This document shows, piece after piece, positions 33,345 to 44,645 of a stretch of DNA of 64,000 bases. This DNA comes from Mixophyes australis. Taxonomy: Eukaryota > Chordata > Amphibia > Anura > Limnodynastidae. Every line of letters begins with the position of its first letter. Positions within the stretch are counted from its first letter, which is position 1. Both the position numbers and the translations under genes were made by a program. The notes under the pieces were generated by a model, which saw nothing but the letters and a program-made list of their open reading frames with translations, made no database searches and was not told where the DNA came from. The stretch is from the NCBI GenBank assembly GCA_036250195.1, contig JAVHZZ010000003.1, positions 60,429,289 through 60,493,288 on the forward strand, in the 5' to 3' direction.

Positions 33345-34000
33345 ATTGTTATTATTATTGGGTGCTCAGAGTCAACCTTTAGGTAGGTGGGTACTGGAGT
33401 CTGGATGTCACTAACCAGACCAGGTGTCTGGCATGCTTTCTTCCCTCAGTTCTGCACTCCCAGCTGTGCATCTGGATTCCGACCAGGGCCCCACACTCTG
33501 CAGTGGGCGCACAGCTCTGTATGTAATTTAAAATCATGTGACTCTCATGTTTAACCCGCCCAATTCAAAAGGTGCTCCGCCTATAGAAACCTACTCTGTG
33601 CACAGGTCTGTGTCAGAGCATTAGGCTCTAACCTGTACTTCAGAGTTCCTGTACTTTCAAGTGACTGTTTGTTGTGATTTTGAGCTGGACCATGCCTAAT
33701 ACCTCTTCTGCCTGCTGTTTTTAGTTCTGTTACTGATTATGATTGTTGCTGACTCAGCTTGTCTTGACAATCATTTTTGATCTCCCCTTATGGGGGCAGG
33801 GCAGAGGACTGCAGCCTACGAACCTACAAGCAGGGAACTCTAAACCTCTAAACCTCCTTGCTTGGGTTCCTGTTGAAAACAGTGAGGTTTTTTGACTCCA
33901 TGCCTCTGTTCCTGCCAGCACCAGTCCAGTTTGGCCAAGGAGAACCCACTAAACTTTGCAAAATTGTGACAATTAGGTCTATAAAAGCTTGCTTTCAGTA
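33345..34000 (+). mobile_element. Possible gypsy 3' region/LTR remnant
   Basis: Directly downstream of the chromodomain. It contains TATAGAAACCTACTC-like promoter-type sequence near 33590 and a CT-rich, moderately GC-rich texture unlike the flanks. No second LTR or TG...CA boundary was found, so the call is tentative. Confidence 0.3.
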
Positions 34001-34004
34001 TTCC

Positions 34005-35145
34005 TTTGGGCTCATACCCACTGGAACTTTGAAATGCATTTAAATGTGTTTTGAGCTTAATGTAAATAGGTCTGGTACTAGAAACTATTTTTTATTAATT
34101 GTTTCTATGCCCACTGTTATTTTACTTCCATTTCATAGCGGTAACATTTCTCTTTTTGCTTTTAGTGCATGTAAACACATTAGTAAAGTACTAACAAGAT
34201 GCCAGTATGTATGTGGCCTTTCTCTAAGAATTTCCAGCAGCAGAAGTAGCAGAGTAGATTTACCTTTGAGGAATAGAAAGACTCAGGACTTTCATTCTTT
34301 AGCTTCCTGGCAATCCATTTATGGATTCTATTGTCCTTTCTCAAAAGACAGAGATCCTATTCTGAGAGCCTAATGGTGCCCAGACACTCTACAATTGTCA
34401 TAGTCAATTAAGCTGTTCTAGCCCAAAATGGTCACAAAATCTTGGTCGGGACAGATAGTATATGTGGTTGTCCAATGACTGCATCTGATACTGTCTGAGT
34501 GCCACATATATGAACACATGGATCGACCTTCTTATGGTCACCTTACATCTAAGAGCTCTAAACAAGTTCACAGCTTGTTATCATTTTTACACAAAGACTA
34601 ACAGACTATCTATGCTTAGCACAAGATTGGCGAAAATACTTTTAATTTATTTCTACACAATACAAGCTCCTAATTGAATCCAAAGTCATGCCAAGCACTG
34701 CTAATATCCAAGGATAACAATGAACCCAGTTTATGCTGAAAGTAGCAAATCTGCACAAACAAACTTGCCAGCCTTGGACAGCCTACATAAACCTACATGA
34801 GCAGGCTGTGCAGATTGCCTAGTTTCAACAAAATCACATTTGTGTTCATAGACCTCTAAATAGCATTCCAATGAATCTAAATATTACTAGTGATATGCAG
34901 ATACAGGCTTCAGTGGTTGGACGAAGAAATAATTACTTCAGTTGTGGCATCACTAGAGATCTCTGAGACTCAAATCTCAGCTCTCCTTAACCTGTATTTA
35001 TTCCCTACTTTCTAGTTTATAATGCAGGTTAAATCCTGAAGCTGCATTGCATAAAGACTACTAATTTCCTTAAAGATCCCTTTACTCATCAAATATACTG
35101 GACCCACCCTCACAGGATGGCACACGTGTACACATCATCCTCCCA
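34005..35145. other. No gene recognised
   Basis: Open frames at 33858-34043 and 34044-34373 have no known motif. I see no repeat structure. Confidence 0.35.
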
Positions 35146-35150
35146 AAGGC

Positions 35151-35313
35151 AGGCTGGGCTGGGGGCATGAGGGCATCTGCCCCCCAGGCCGGTACCATAG
35201 TGCACTACCTTGCGCTGGGTCGCTGGGCTATCTGCATTTTTTTCCCATTAAAATACGCTGCCATGTTAAGTCTTGCCTTCCCGGGCTAAAATTTGCCAAC
35301 CCTCCACTGTTTA
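35151..35313. mobile_element. Copy of the outer 41354 hAT MITE, without inner insertion
   Basis: CAGGCTGGGCTGGGGGCA, then CAGGCCGGTACCATAGTG, CACTACCTTGCGCTGGGTC, CTGCATTTTTTTCCC and GGGCTAAAATTTGCCAACC parallel the outer parts of 41354-41776 without the 258-bp inner element. It serves as a paralogous empty site. The ends and target duplication are degraded. Confidence 0.68.
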
Positions 35314-35314
35314 G

Positions 35315-35935
35315 CACAGACATCCTTTTGTATAGAGATCACATTTTGTAAGAAGTTCTTCGATTTGCAAAGAAAACCACCCCTTTTGCATAGATGAGTC
35401 CCTCTTGCACGGACTACTTCTTTAGTAAAGACTCCACCTTTGTGCATACACATTTCCCTGTGGTAAGCCTACAGTGAGCTCTAAAACACTAGTGTGTTTG
35501 TGGCCTTTCTCCCAGAATTGACAGGCAGCTTCCTATTGGTCCACATAGTCACACCCCCATAGCCTGCTCACACAGCACCAGCACTGGGATGTAGGAAACT
35601 AGTGATTTCTCATATGAGTATGACCATTAGCCATAAAATCTTCCAAAGCCACAAATAACATTATTTCAGGATTACTGTGTGACAATTATGGACTTCAAAA
35701 AATCCTTAATCTTTGCATGTCAGAGGTATCCATAGTCCATTATTTTTCCTTTGTATCTTCCATTGGTCCTCAGAGACATTAGTTACATACATTGCAGTCC
35801 ATTTCTCTTCAGTTGGAAGATGCAGTAACTTTCTTAATAATCAATTTCTCAATAATTTCAAACTGCTTTTCTGCTTTTACCGCTACTTTGTAATCTCTAT
35901 AGTGCCCTGTGCTTACATGTCTCATAATACTTTCT
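35315..35935. other. No gene recognised
   Basis: Unremarkable sequence between MITE and CR1. The frame at 35713-35952 lacks motifs. Confidence 0.35.
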
Positions 35936-35938
35936 CTT

Positions 35939-36912
35939 ACAGAGGGACTTAAATAAACTGGAGGATTGGGCGGCCAAATGGAATATGAGGTTTAACACAG
36001 ATAAATGTAAGGTTATGCATTCAGGGATCAAAAACAAGAACGCAATCTATAAATTAAATGGAATTAATTTGGGAGAATCTATAATGGAAAAGGATTTGGG
36101 AGTGCTCGTAGACAGTAGACTTAGCAATAGTGCTCAATGTCAAGCAGCAGCTGCAAGGGCAAACAAAGTATTGGCATGCATAAAAAGGGGCATAGATGCA
36201 AGGGAAGACAGTGTAATTTTGCCTCTGTATAAATCGTTGGTAAGACCTCATCTTGAATATGCAGTACAGTTCTGGGCACCACTCTATAAAAAAGATAATT
36301 TGGAACTAGAAAGGGTTCAGAGAAGGGCGACAAAATTGATAAAGGATATGGAGTCATTAAGTTATGAGGAAAGGTTAGCCAGTTTAGGCATGTTTACTTT
36401 AGGAAAGAGGCATCTAAGGGGAGGTATGATTACTATGTACAAATACATTAGGGGTCAATACAGAGAGCTTTCATGGGAACTTTTTACCCCAAGGACCATA
36501 CACAGGACACGTGGTCATCCTCTAAGGTAAGAGGAGAGGAAATTTCACAACCAGCAAAGGAAGGGGTTCTTTACAGTAAGGGCAGTCAAGATATGGAATT
36601 CATTGCCAGGGAAGGTTGTGATGGCAGATTCAATAGATATGTTTAAGAAAGATTTAGACAAATTTTTAGCGGAAAGGTGTATCCAGGGATACGACCGTTA
36701 ATTTAAAATGAAGGATAGTAGTGGATATAGGGTAAAAATAGGACTGCAATATTGAGTCTGGGGGGATTTTCACAATTGAAACAGATTGGCGGTTGCCTAC
36801 TCTGGATTAATTTCAAATATAAGTGCAGGATCGCAGGAGATCCAAAATAGGTTGAACTTGATGGACTGGTGTCTTTTTTCAACCTCATCAACTATGTTAC
36901 TATGTTACTATG
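35939..36912 (+). mobile_element. CR1 LINE, 5'-truncated, 3' end intact
   Basis: The C-terminal end of a CR1-type reverse transcriptase ORF, followed by a short 3' UTR containing GGTTGAACTTGATGGACTGG and ending in ATGTTACT repeats (36890-36912). Tandem 8-mers are typical of CR1 3' termini. 5' truncation, as here at about 35939, is normal for LINE insertion by target-primed reverse transcription. Confidence 0.9.
35943..36701 (+). pseudogene. CR1 reverse transcriptase C-terminal part, one premature stop
   Basis: The frame starts RDLNKLEDWAAKWNMRFNTD and continues through KCKVMHSG, EKDLGVLVDSRLS, a conserved SLVRPHLEYAVQFWAP motif, ERVQRRATKLI and TRGHPLR. It is interrupted by TAA at 36528-36530. 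It then continues in the same frame for 56 codons (EERKFHNQQRKGFFTVRAVK, IWNSLPGKVV, MFKKDLDKFL) to the likely natural stop at 36699-36701. The YxDD catalytic domain and endonuclease are absent through 5' truncation. One nonsense change and no frameshift in about 760 bp point to a fairly young copy. Confidence 0.88.
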
Positions 36913-36914
36913 TA

Positions 36915-37865
36915 TATACAGTATATATACTGCTGTTAGCTCCAGTGACTGTGCATTGGACATATGCACACATATTGAGCAGTATTATTATTCTGTTTGT
37001 TTGAGCACCAAAATATTTCACACTGCTGACTACTGATGCACCCATGCACCATTTGTAAAAAAATAATATTCAATGTACTTTCTATATATTAAGAAATGCT
37101 CCAATGATGACTGCAGAGGACAAAATGCACAATGGCAAAGATTATGAGGGAGTTTGGGACAGAAGATAATTAGGCACCAACTGGCATAAATATAGAGCCT
37201 TAAATATGCAGTCCGTTCTGTTTCTGAACATCAGGCATGTGACGCTGTATACATGGTTAATGTCAATAATCTCTTTTTTTAAGTGTTACTTATACACTGT
37301 TGACCAGTAGGTTCACACAAAGCACCACAGGTTGTGAAAAATCACATTTAATCAAAGGAAAGATAGGACAGCACTTGCTACAGCTATTCCATGACACAGG
37401 TTTAATTAAGACATTATGTTATGCAATGGATGTGAATATCTACTGATTACAGATTTTGCTTTATCTATTTAAAAGATAGAAGGGTCCAAAGCAATAGATG
37501 TTACTTTTTTTACAATATATTCTATAGGGGTTTTATTAAATCCTTAATGTGGGGCTATATTACTAGAATTAACACATTGAACTTGTTATTAACTATAGTT
37601 TAGTTTAAACAACGTGGCAGAAGGAAGAATATCAATTTTTTTATGTGCTTTTTACTTGGGTCAGAGAACAACTTTTAGATCTCCATCTGCTGGTCGGCTG
37701 CGCTTTTGAAGTGGGGGATGTAAAAGAACATGTGGCCAATCAGATCACTAGAAGGTTCACAGCATCACATATTACTTCAGGATGTTGATGTGCTGACCTT
37801 GTGGAAGGCGTGACCTGTGCACTCATGTTATGATGAGTTGGGTTCTGCACATGACACAGGGCATG
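36915..37865. other. No gene recognised
   Basis: AT-rich, no motif-bearing frames. Confidence 0.35.
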
Positions 37866-37874
37866 TGACCATGG

Positions 37875-38177
37875 CAGGGCCGGATTAACCCGAGGTCTAA
37901 CTGGGATACAGCCCAGGGGCCTCGGGCATCTGGGGGGCCCGTTGGCATTCATCAGGTTGGGACATCCCCACCCCTCGGCTCCGACTGTCAGCTGTAGAAT
38001 AGCAGGTAGCTAACAGCTTTACTGAAGGAGCTTTCTGCATGCCGCGGAAGGACTACAGTGACGGAAGAACGGAAGGAAATAAGCACTCAGGGGAGGCTCA
38101 CGTGGGGGAGGGGCTCACAGGTGGGGGCCTCACAGTACCCTTAGCCCGGGGGCCTCCATTCTCTTAATCCGGCCCTG
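37875..38177. mobile_element. hAT MITE, 303 bp, perfect 8-bp duplication
   Basis: The termini CAGGGCCGGATTAA and TTAATCCGGCCCTG are exact inverted repeats. GACCATGG flanks both sides (37867-37874, 38178-38185). Subterminal GGGGCCTCGGGC / AGCCCGGGGGCCTC is also inverted. Confidence 0.96.
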
Positions 38178-38189
38178 GACCATGGTTAG

Positions 38190-40150
38190 ACAAGGCATAA
38201 GAAAGCAGAATAGACCTGGCCTGCGTGGTTGAGGGGTGCAACCAATTGTATACTGATATCTTGTTAAGAAATTTTGGCAGGTACTATATGATGCAGGATT
38301 TAGGAAATCCTTATAAAAGAACAGAGATACACTGGGGGTTATCTACCAGCTTATGTGATGATGTGAGGAAGGCTAGCAGGTCACAGACTAAGAATTAGGC
38401 AGTGGAAGGAACAGGGTCCTCTGTCAGCAAATGGCAGTGATGTGAGGCTCCTGTTAAACAGTTGGGGGAAGACTTTGGTGTAAAATTCATCAATCCATCT
38501 AGTATACGTTTCATATATCAATAGAAATGTGTGACCTGCAGGTTGTATTAGGCACTCTGGACCTGAATAAGTTGCAGCATACAATGCGTATGTGCACCAT
38601 ATGCAGACTTGACAATGGTCTGAATGAGCAGCAGATACGTCCCCATGACAACAGACACACCCTCAGACATGTCCAATTTGCAAACATCTTTTAATTTATA
38701 AGTTATGAACAAAATTGCTATGAAGCATCATTTAATCTACTGTAGGTAAAACGAGAGGAACAACTTTCCAAAATGTGTGCAAAATTATTTTTTTTTGTTT
38801 GTGCTACAACATGCTCAGCAAATCCTAATCTATGACAGACCGACTACCAAAGTCTCAATAACCATCTGCAAATCTTTTATAAATCTCTAACTACAAGAGG
38901 TTCTCTAGTTTGGTTGTTCATCATCATCATCATCATCCGCTGGTACACCTGCCGCTGACCACCCACAAATAAAGCCTTTTTCAGTCGTACCTACAACTAT
39001 GTCCCAGTCTGAATCCGTATGGAATTGCTTGAACATGCCCTTACTGTACATTGCTCATGTTACAACACTCCTTCCCTCCCTGTCATGCCCCTTCAGGTGT
39101 AAGGAGTCGGAAGTGCCACAATGGTCTGAATAGCCACAGTTACGTAAGTTCACTTTCTGAGTGTGCGCATTGCGGAAAAGCACAAAGATTATCTACACAA
39201 CTGAACGTACGTCTCACTATGAATCAGGCCTTGTATGGCCCAGGTATCTACCGTCCATGGGTCTGATTCATTAAGGAACATAACTGATGTTTTTTTGCAT
39301 ATAATGCGCACAATTACTCTGCACTTGCCCAGAACCGGACCATACCCGCTGTGTACTGTAAGGCTGTGCCAAGCTCGAGAGCAGGCAGCACCATCCCATT
39401 CAAGCTCTGGGCATCTATGATGTGCATGTTTTCCAGCTGTAACACTTGCTCCAGCCACAGGGCAAGTCTAAGTCACTATTACCAGTGATGTGTACACATG
39501 CTATAACATGTGTTTGCAATCAAGAGAAACTGTAAAACATGTATTTTATGTACAGTAGACACTAATTACATCCTAATAAATGTTTTTCATGGGAGAAAAT
39601 AAAACAAAAAGAGCTACTTTTTTATTTTTTTAATGTTTTGTCATTAATGCTTATATTATTAACAGGTGACATTAATTGAATGTTTTTGCTCTGTACCTTG
39701 CTTTGTGAGTTTATATCCCTGCTATGTATTGGTTCTATCCTGCAGTGTCCTGTCTAGTAGAGCAGAACAGACCTACACCCGTATACAACACCACAGCTAC
39801 TTCACATGTAATACTACCAGGACTTTGGGAGTATTGTCCGCCAACAAATATTACAATTCTAGGCTTGAGAAATACCTTATACTAGTCATTTTTCTTGAAT
39901 TCATTAAACTTCACAGTCTCAAATGTAATTTGAGGACTTTATTTAATGAATACATGATAATTTGTGAGAATAAATGCAATAAAATCTCACATGTAAATGG
40001 TCCTATCAGATACTCACTTTCATTAATTTACCCACAATGCCTTTATTCCATGTTTACTCCTATATTAGTACATCATTCCCATTATGTCATCACCCCACAA
40101 AATATCCAGCCATAGATACAGGTAGTAATGTTTATTTCATTTTATTAGCT
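38190..40150. other. No gene; old MITE fragments
   Basis: It includes (CAT)n at 38920-38937. A decayed GGGCC-GATTCAT-type fragment lies at 39030-39230 (TTACTGTACATTGCTCATGT, shared with 56870-56885; CTATGAATCAGGCC at 39219-39232). Another terminus, GGGTCTGATTCATTAAGGAA, starts at 39259. The 149-codon frame at 39666-40115 has no recognised domain. Confidence 0.4.
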
Positions 40151-40156
40151 GCTGTT

Positions 40157-40218
40157 TCTTTCTTCTTCTTCTTCTTCTTCTTCTTCTTCTTCTTCTTCTT
40201 CTTCTTCTTCTTCTTCTT

Positions 40219-40287
<69 letters not shown>

Positions 40288-40310
40288 AATAATAATAATA
40301 ATAATAATAG
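40157..40310. repeat. Compound (CTT)n-(ATT)n-(AAT)n microsatellite
   Basis: About 30 CTT units (40157-40249) run into about 13 ATT units, then flip to about 9 AAT units at around 40284. The ATT/AAT halves form an inverted repeat able to fold back. The CTT part is a pure polypyrimidine tract. It sits at the AAT-rich end of a minus-strand LINE/SINE tail (40314-40385). Confidence 0.95.
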
Positions 40311-40313
40311 TAA

Positions 40314-40385
40314 TAATCTTTATTTAGCACTAACACATTGCACGGTGCTTTACATAGAATGTTTAATCATTCACATCAGAATGAG
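40314..40385 (-). mobile_element. LINE/SINE-type tail fragment, minus strand
   Basis: The inverse of a tail: CTTTATTTAGCACTAACACA, GCACGGTGCTTTACAT, TCATTCACATCAG. The preceding microsatellite would be its expanded 3' tail. Confidence 0.6.
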
Positions 40386-40389
40386 ATTT

Positions 40390-41345
40390 ATTACTAAACA
40401 CCCAAGTACAGCTGCAGCACATGAATGATCTCCAGCCAGCACGTCCTCTCGGCATTAATCCTTGTTTCCGTAGCTCCTGGAATAAAACCCTGCAATAATG
40501 TCCAGCTAATAGATTGTGTAAAAGCTCTGCGTAAACACAAAATGAATCCGTAAGGCCATTTACATTCCTCGCCGCAGAACCCGTGAACCTGTGAGAAATC
40601 AATGAATTAGCTACAAATTATCACACAAGTGCTTGATCATTTCAGAATGGGTGCAGAGTTGAAATCGTAAATACTGTATAACCTCCCGTGTCTCAGACAA
40701 TGCAGATCTTTCCTCGTTCTTATGCTCCTGTTTGCTGCAATATTTACTTGGGTTGGACCCACATGGGTGATATCAGATTTCCTTCTTGTCTAATATGATA
40801 AAAGGTATCGATCAATCCAGCACCTTATTTCACATTATCCTGCATTATGGACAAGAAACCATATTACAGGCACCAACGTGATTCTTAAATTCCTTTTTAA
40901 TGAAGTCATTACCTGCGTGTGTTAAGGAGAAGACAATAGACATTTCAGGAAGAAATGACAGCAGGATTCATGGAGAAGAACAATAGAGACAGACAATATG
41001 TATTTCATGTGAGAATTGTATTTATGCGCTGCATGTTTGGAATATATAAATATTCCACAGGATAATCTCAGCCCTTTTGGGATTTTTTCTTATTTGTTCC
41101 CCTCACTAGCTCATGGGTCTCAAATTTGGGACTCCATTTGTTCCCGAGAACAGGACTTACGTAAAGTTATCTGTATGTAGACTTCTTGCGTGGTGTCCAC
41201 TCGCTTTCTGAAGCTTCACGGATATTGAGTGCCACAGACGTGGATTGTCAGTTCTCAACCCAGTGCTAGCAAGGGGGTGAAAGATGGACTATTCACAACA
41301 CTGAGTTCTTGTTTCAGGTTAGAGCACATAGACTGACATTGATGG
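40390..41345. other. No gene recognised
   Basis: Repeat-free and moderately complex. 40540-40700 (CATTCCTCGCCGCAGAACCC, TGAATTAGCTACAAATTATC) could be conserved non-coding sequence. Low confidence. Confidence 0.3.
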
Positions 41346-41353
41346 GTCCTGTG

Positions 41354-41776
41354 CAGGGGCTGACTGGGTTGGGGGCAGGGGCAGGCTGGCCCGGGGGGCA
41401 GGGGCGCTATTAGGGCCAGGGGGTAGGCCGGCCGGCCGCCCCCCGGATGCAATATATCACATTTTTGCCGGCGGCCGCATCTGATGACATGTGATGCGGC
41501 CGCGTCAGCGCACAGGCGGCCGCATCACATGACTGGGGGTGCGGCCGCGTCATCAATGACGCGGCCGCATCCCGAGTCATGTGATGCGGCCGTCTGTGTG
41601 CCCCCCGGGCTTCCCTCTCCCAGCCCGCGCCTGGTTGGGGGCAGGGGCCGGTCCCCTAGTGGGCTACCTTGGGCTTTGTCACTAGACCACCTGCATTTTT
41701 TTCCCTTTACAATGTTCTTAATAGGCTGCTGAGTTGAGTCTTGCCCCCCAGACTAAAGTTTGCCAGCCAGCCCCTG
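41354..41776. mobile_element. hAT MITE (outer), perfect 8-bp duplication
   Basis: Left end CAGGGGCTGACTGGGTTGGG and right end TTGCCAGCCAGCCCCTG. GTCCTGTG flanks both sides (41346-41353, 41777-41784). Without the inner insertion and one copy of its target duplication it is about 157 bp. The copy at 35151-35313 shows the uninterrupted form. Confidence 0.93.
41376..41633. mobile_element. hAT MITE (inner), nested, perfect 8-bp duplication
   Basis: Left end CAGGGGCAGGCTGGCCCGG and right end CCCAGCCCGCGCCTG (inverse CAGGCGCGGGCTGGG). GTTGGGGG flanks both sides (41368-41375, 41634-41641), entirely inside the outer element. The interior is extremely GC-rich and carries five GCGGCCGC palindromes in about 130 bp. 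Confidence 0.93.
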
Positions 41777-41789
41777 GTCCTGTGCAGAG

Positions 41790-43435
41790 AGAAAATAGTG
41801 TAAAAATAATAGTGTTTTGTTATTTAATTGAAGATCATATCTTATTGCATTTGTATTTTTCCACATGTCGAGCTTGGTGTTTTCTGACAGACTCACCTCC
41901 ACTTATAATACAGCTCAATGGGATTGTGCTAGAGCATTTAAAAGCAATACTTTAGTGTTTATAGAGGTAATGGGACATCATCAACATGGTTCAAATAAAA
42001 TAAATAAAAAATAAAATAAAAGTGCTAGTTATTTAAATCTGAAAAGCTCACCCTACAGTATCCGGAGATCAGATCCTCGGATTTGCAGTGCTTGGAGAAT
42101 TTAGTAACTAATAAGTCTAATAAGTCTCTCTGTCCAATGAATCAAAACTCTATAATGAAGAATGGAAAGTTTATGGCTCCCTTTCTAAGATTTTTTTAGA
42201 ATAATTGTACATATAAAAACATTCATTATCAATCTAAAGTTTTCAATTATATTCACTCAGTTTTCATCTGAAAATCTTTCACGCACTACAGAACTAATCT
42301 CGTTTAAAAGACACCTAATGACACCGCAGCATTGATAGTCTAATAGGGTGTCTTAGGCTGACAAATCTCAATGCATATGGCCAAATAATACAGCAAATGT
42401 GGTCAGATGCTGGGCACCCCTGACTATGCGTGTGGTCATCAAAAAACTAATGGTACACAGCACAGTGTAAATGTATGATCAAATATGACAGCGATCAGTC
42501 TTAAAATGTTCATATATTTAAAATATTAAATCTCCTATCCCTTAGATTATAAAATGATTTGCCAACATTGTTATTCATGTTTCCTTTTGGTTAAAAAAAA
42601 ATCCCACAATTAAAACATACCTGTTTCTCTGCAGATGTAAGGATATTTATTTATACAGTGCAATGACATTGTTTCAATAAAGTACGGTAACAAATCAACA
42701 GCAGTTGGGGCAGCATGTGCCAAATTCTATTTTAGTGAATAGAGAAAGGAGGAGAATGCGAGATCATACCCTACTAACATTTAAAACTCACTTGAAACAA
42801 GTCAGCTGAAACCAACAGCTCACAAGTAGATACCATCAAAAGACTATTTGAATTAATTTATTTCTTAACCTCAAAGTTATTCTCCCAAGAGTCTTCCAAT
42901 GGGAGCTTAATATAAGCCATGAATTCTGAACCATTCAAGTATTCAGTGGGATTCTACATTACATATATGATAGTTTCATGTTGTTACAAGTAAGATGAGT
43001 TATTGGTTGTACAGGCAGGGGGTAGGGGTCTCATAGTGCTACCGCTTTAAATGAGATGCTGAAATGACAGAATACATATTAGCCCTCTTGATAAAACCTC
43101 ATTATAAATTCAGCAATAAGTTTAATTAATAAACGCTGCTTTTCCTGAGGGTTTAAGATACATAAACAGCAATCTGTCTCTTTTTTTGAATCTACTTTAC
43201 TGCACCACCAAATCCATTACTGTGAATCTCATTAAAGGGTTTTAAAGACTATTGTTTGCATATCAATTTCAGCATAGTTATGCCACTTGCAGCCATTCTC
43301 TGTGTTTTAAACTATTTATATAGGTTTAACTAGAATAAACTATGATCAGAAAAAGACAGAAAATGATCAGAAGAGTGAATATTTTGTAAATCTAGTTATT
43401 GTTGAATAAAAATTCTCATTCTATCTCTTACCAGC
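41790..43435. other. No gene; candidate conserved non-coding block
   Basis: AT-rich without recognisable elements. 43080-43320 (AAGTTTAATTAATAAACGCT, AGACTATTGTTTGCATATCA) has the texture of a conserved regulatory block. Unproven. Confidence 0.3.
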
Positions 43436-43443
43436 TACAGTGT

Positions 43444-43525
43444 GGGCAACATGATATTTTTTAGGCTCCCCACCATCAGAAATACAGTTATAACACATGA
43501 AGATATGGAAACAGCAGCATGCAGT
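43444..43525. mobile_element. hAT-like fragment related to 28332
   Basis: CAGTGTGGGCAACATGATAT then TTTTTTAGGCTCC, matching the start of the 28332 fragment. Truncated by or adjoining the SINE at 43532. Confidence 0.45.
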
Positions 43526-43531
43526 GTTCAC

Positions 43532-43855
43532 GCAGGACAGTGGCTCAGTGGTTACTTCTGCCTCATAGCACCGGGATCATGAGTTTGATTCCCAAACTGG
43601 GCCTTATCTGAATGGAGTTTGTATATCCTCCCTGTGTTTGCGTGGGTTTCTTCCAGGTGCTCTGTTTTTCTCCCGCACCCTAAAAGCATACTGGCAGGTT
43701 AATTGGCTGCTGAAAAAATTAACCCTAGTGTGTGTCTGCATATTTGGGTATTTAGCCTCTAAGCTTCAATGGGGCAAGTACTGATGTGAATAACAAATAT
43801 TCTCCGTACAGCGCTGCAGAAAATATATTGGTGGCGTTATATAAGTATGAGTATA
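43532..43855 (+). mobile_element. tRNA-headed SINE, plus strand
   Basis: A box TGGCTCAGTGG at 43541-43551, B-box-like GAGTTTGATTCCC, central CGTGGGTTTCTTCCAGGTGC, and tail CTAAGCTTCAATGGGGC...CAGCGCTGCAGAAA...GGCGTTATATAAG. More diverged than the 21251 copy. Confidence 0.85.
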
Positions 43856-43859
43856 TAAG

Positions 43860-44340
43860 TTGAGAGACATCAATGTCACTAGGAAGAGGACCACAGTGTG
43901 GATATGAATGAGGATAATAAAGCATTAAATCAATAGTTCCATGATCCCAGTGCATTGAAGCTCCCACCAAACCCCACTTACAGTCTCCTTCCACTTAGCG
44001 CTGGATACTTTGATGTTGCCAGACTTTTCTGTCTACCTCTACTGCTGCCTACTTACGTGGGAAGGCACACACATGTCCCATGTGTCACCTGCTGCTAGTG
44101 AGGGGTGGAATGGAATAGAAGAGATTGGCTGCAAATACAGGAGGGGTAATGGGAGGGGTGAATAGATCAGGCTGATCCACAGATACATACAATAAGTGGA
44201 TGGTCTAGCTCACCCTTGGGGTAAATTAGAGTAAGGATATTGACAATAATGTACATGTAGAAGCGTAGGAATACATGTGACAAAATGGATGCACTGGTGA
44301 ACAGTGATACGTTATTGCAACAAAAAAGACTAAATGTTCT
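43860..44340. other. No gene recognised
   Basis: Sequence between SINE and MITE with no motif-bearing frame. Confidence 0.35.
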
Positions 44341-44342
44341 TT

Positions 44343-44500
44343 GGAACAAACCATGTTGCAATGCAAGGGCTGCAAAGTAGTTTTTTTATTTTGCACAGAT
44401 GTTAAATACTGTCTTTTTATTTCATATAGCACACAAATACTTTAATTTCACAGTGAAATTTAAAGTTGATCTAGGACATGCCCAAACCAAACTATAATTC
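44343..44500. mobile_element. Truncated relative of the palindromic MITE
   Basis: AACCATGTTGCAATGCAAGG, TTTTGCACAGATGTTAAATA, ATAGCACACAAATAC and GAAATTTAAAGTTGATCTAG parallel the left half of the 5627 copy. They run into GGACATGCCCAAACCAAACT, shared inverted with 25425-25445. Confidence 0.68.
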
Positions 44501-44645
44501 TGGTCCCACATATTAAATTTGACTCCCCCTTCAATGCAACATGGTTTTGCCCAGTTGCACAGTAACTCCTTTTTAATGCTTTGCTTTCCTTAATGACTTG
44601 AGCCCTATGCCTTTAAATACATTATGTGGTGAACTGCTGACTGCA

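Noticed and set aside
39666..40115. 149-codon ORF
   Set aside because: Cys/Tyr-rich without a domain or conserved pattern, and no support from neighbours.
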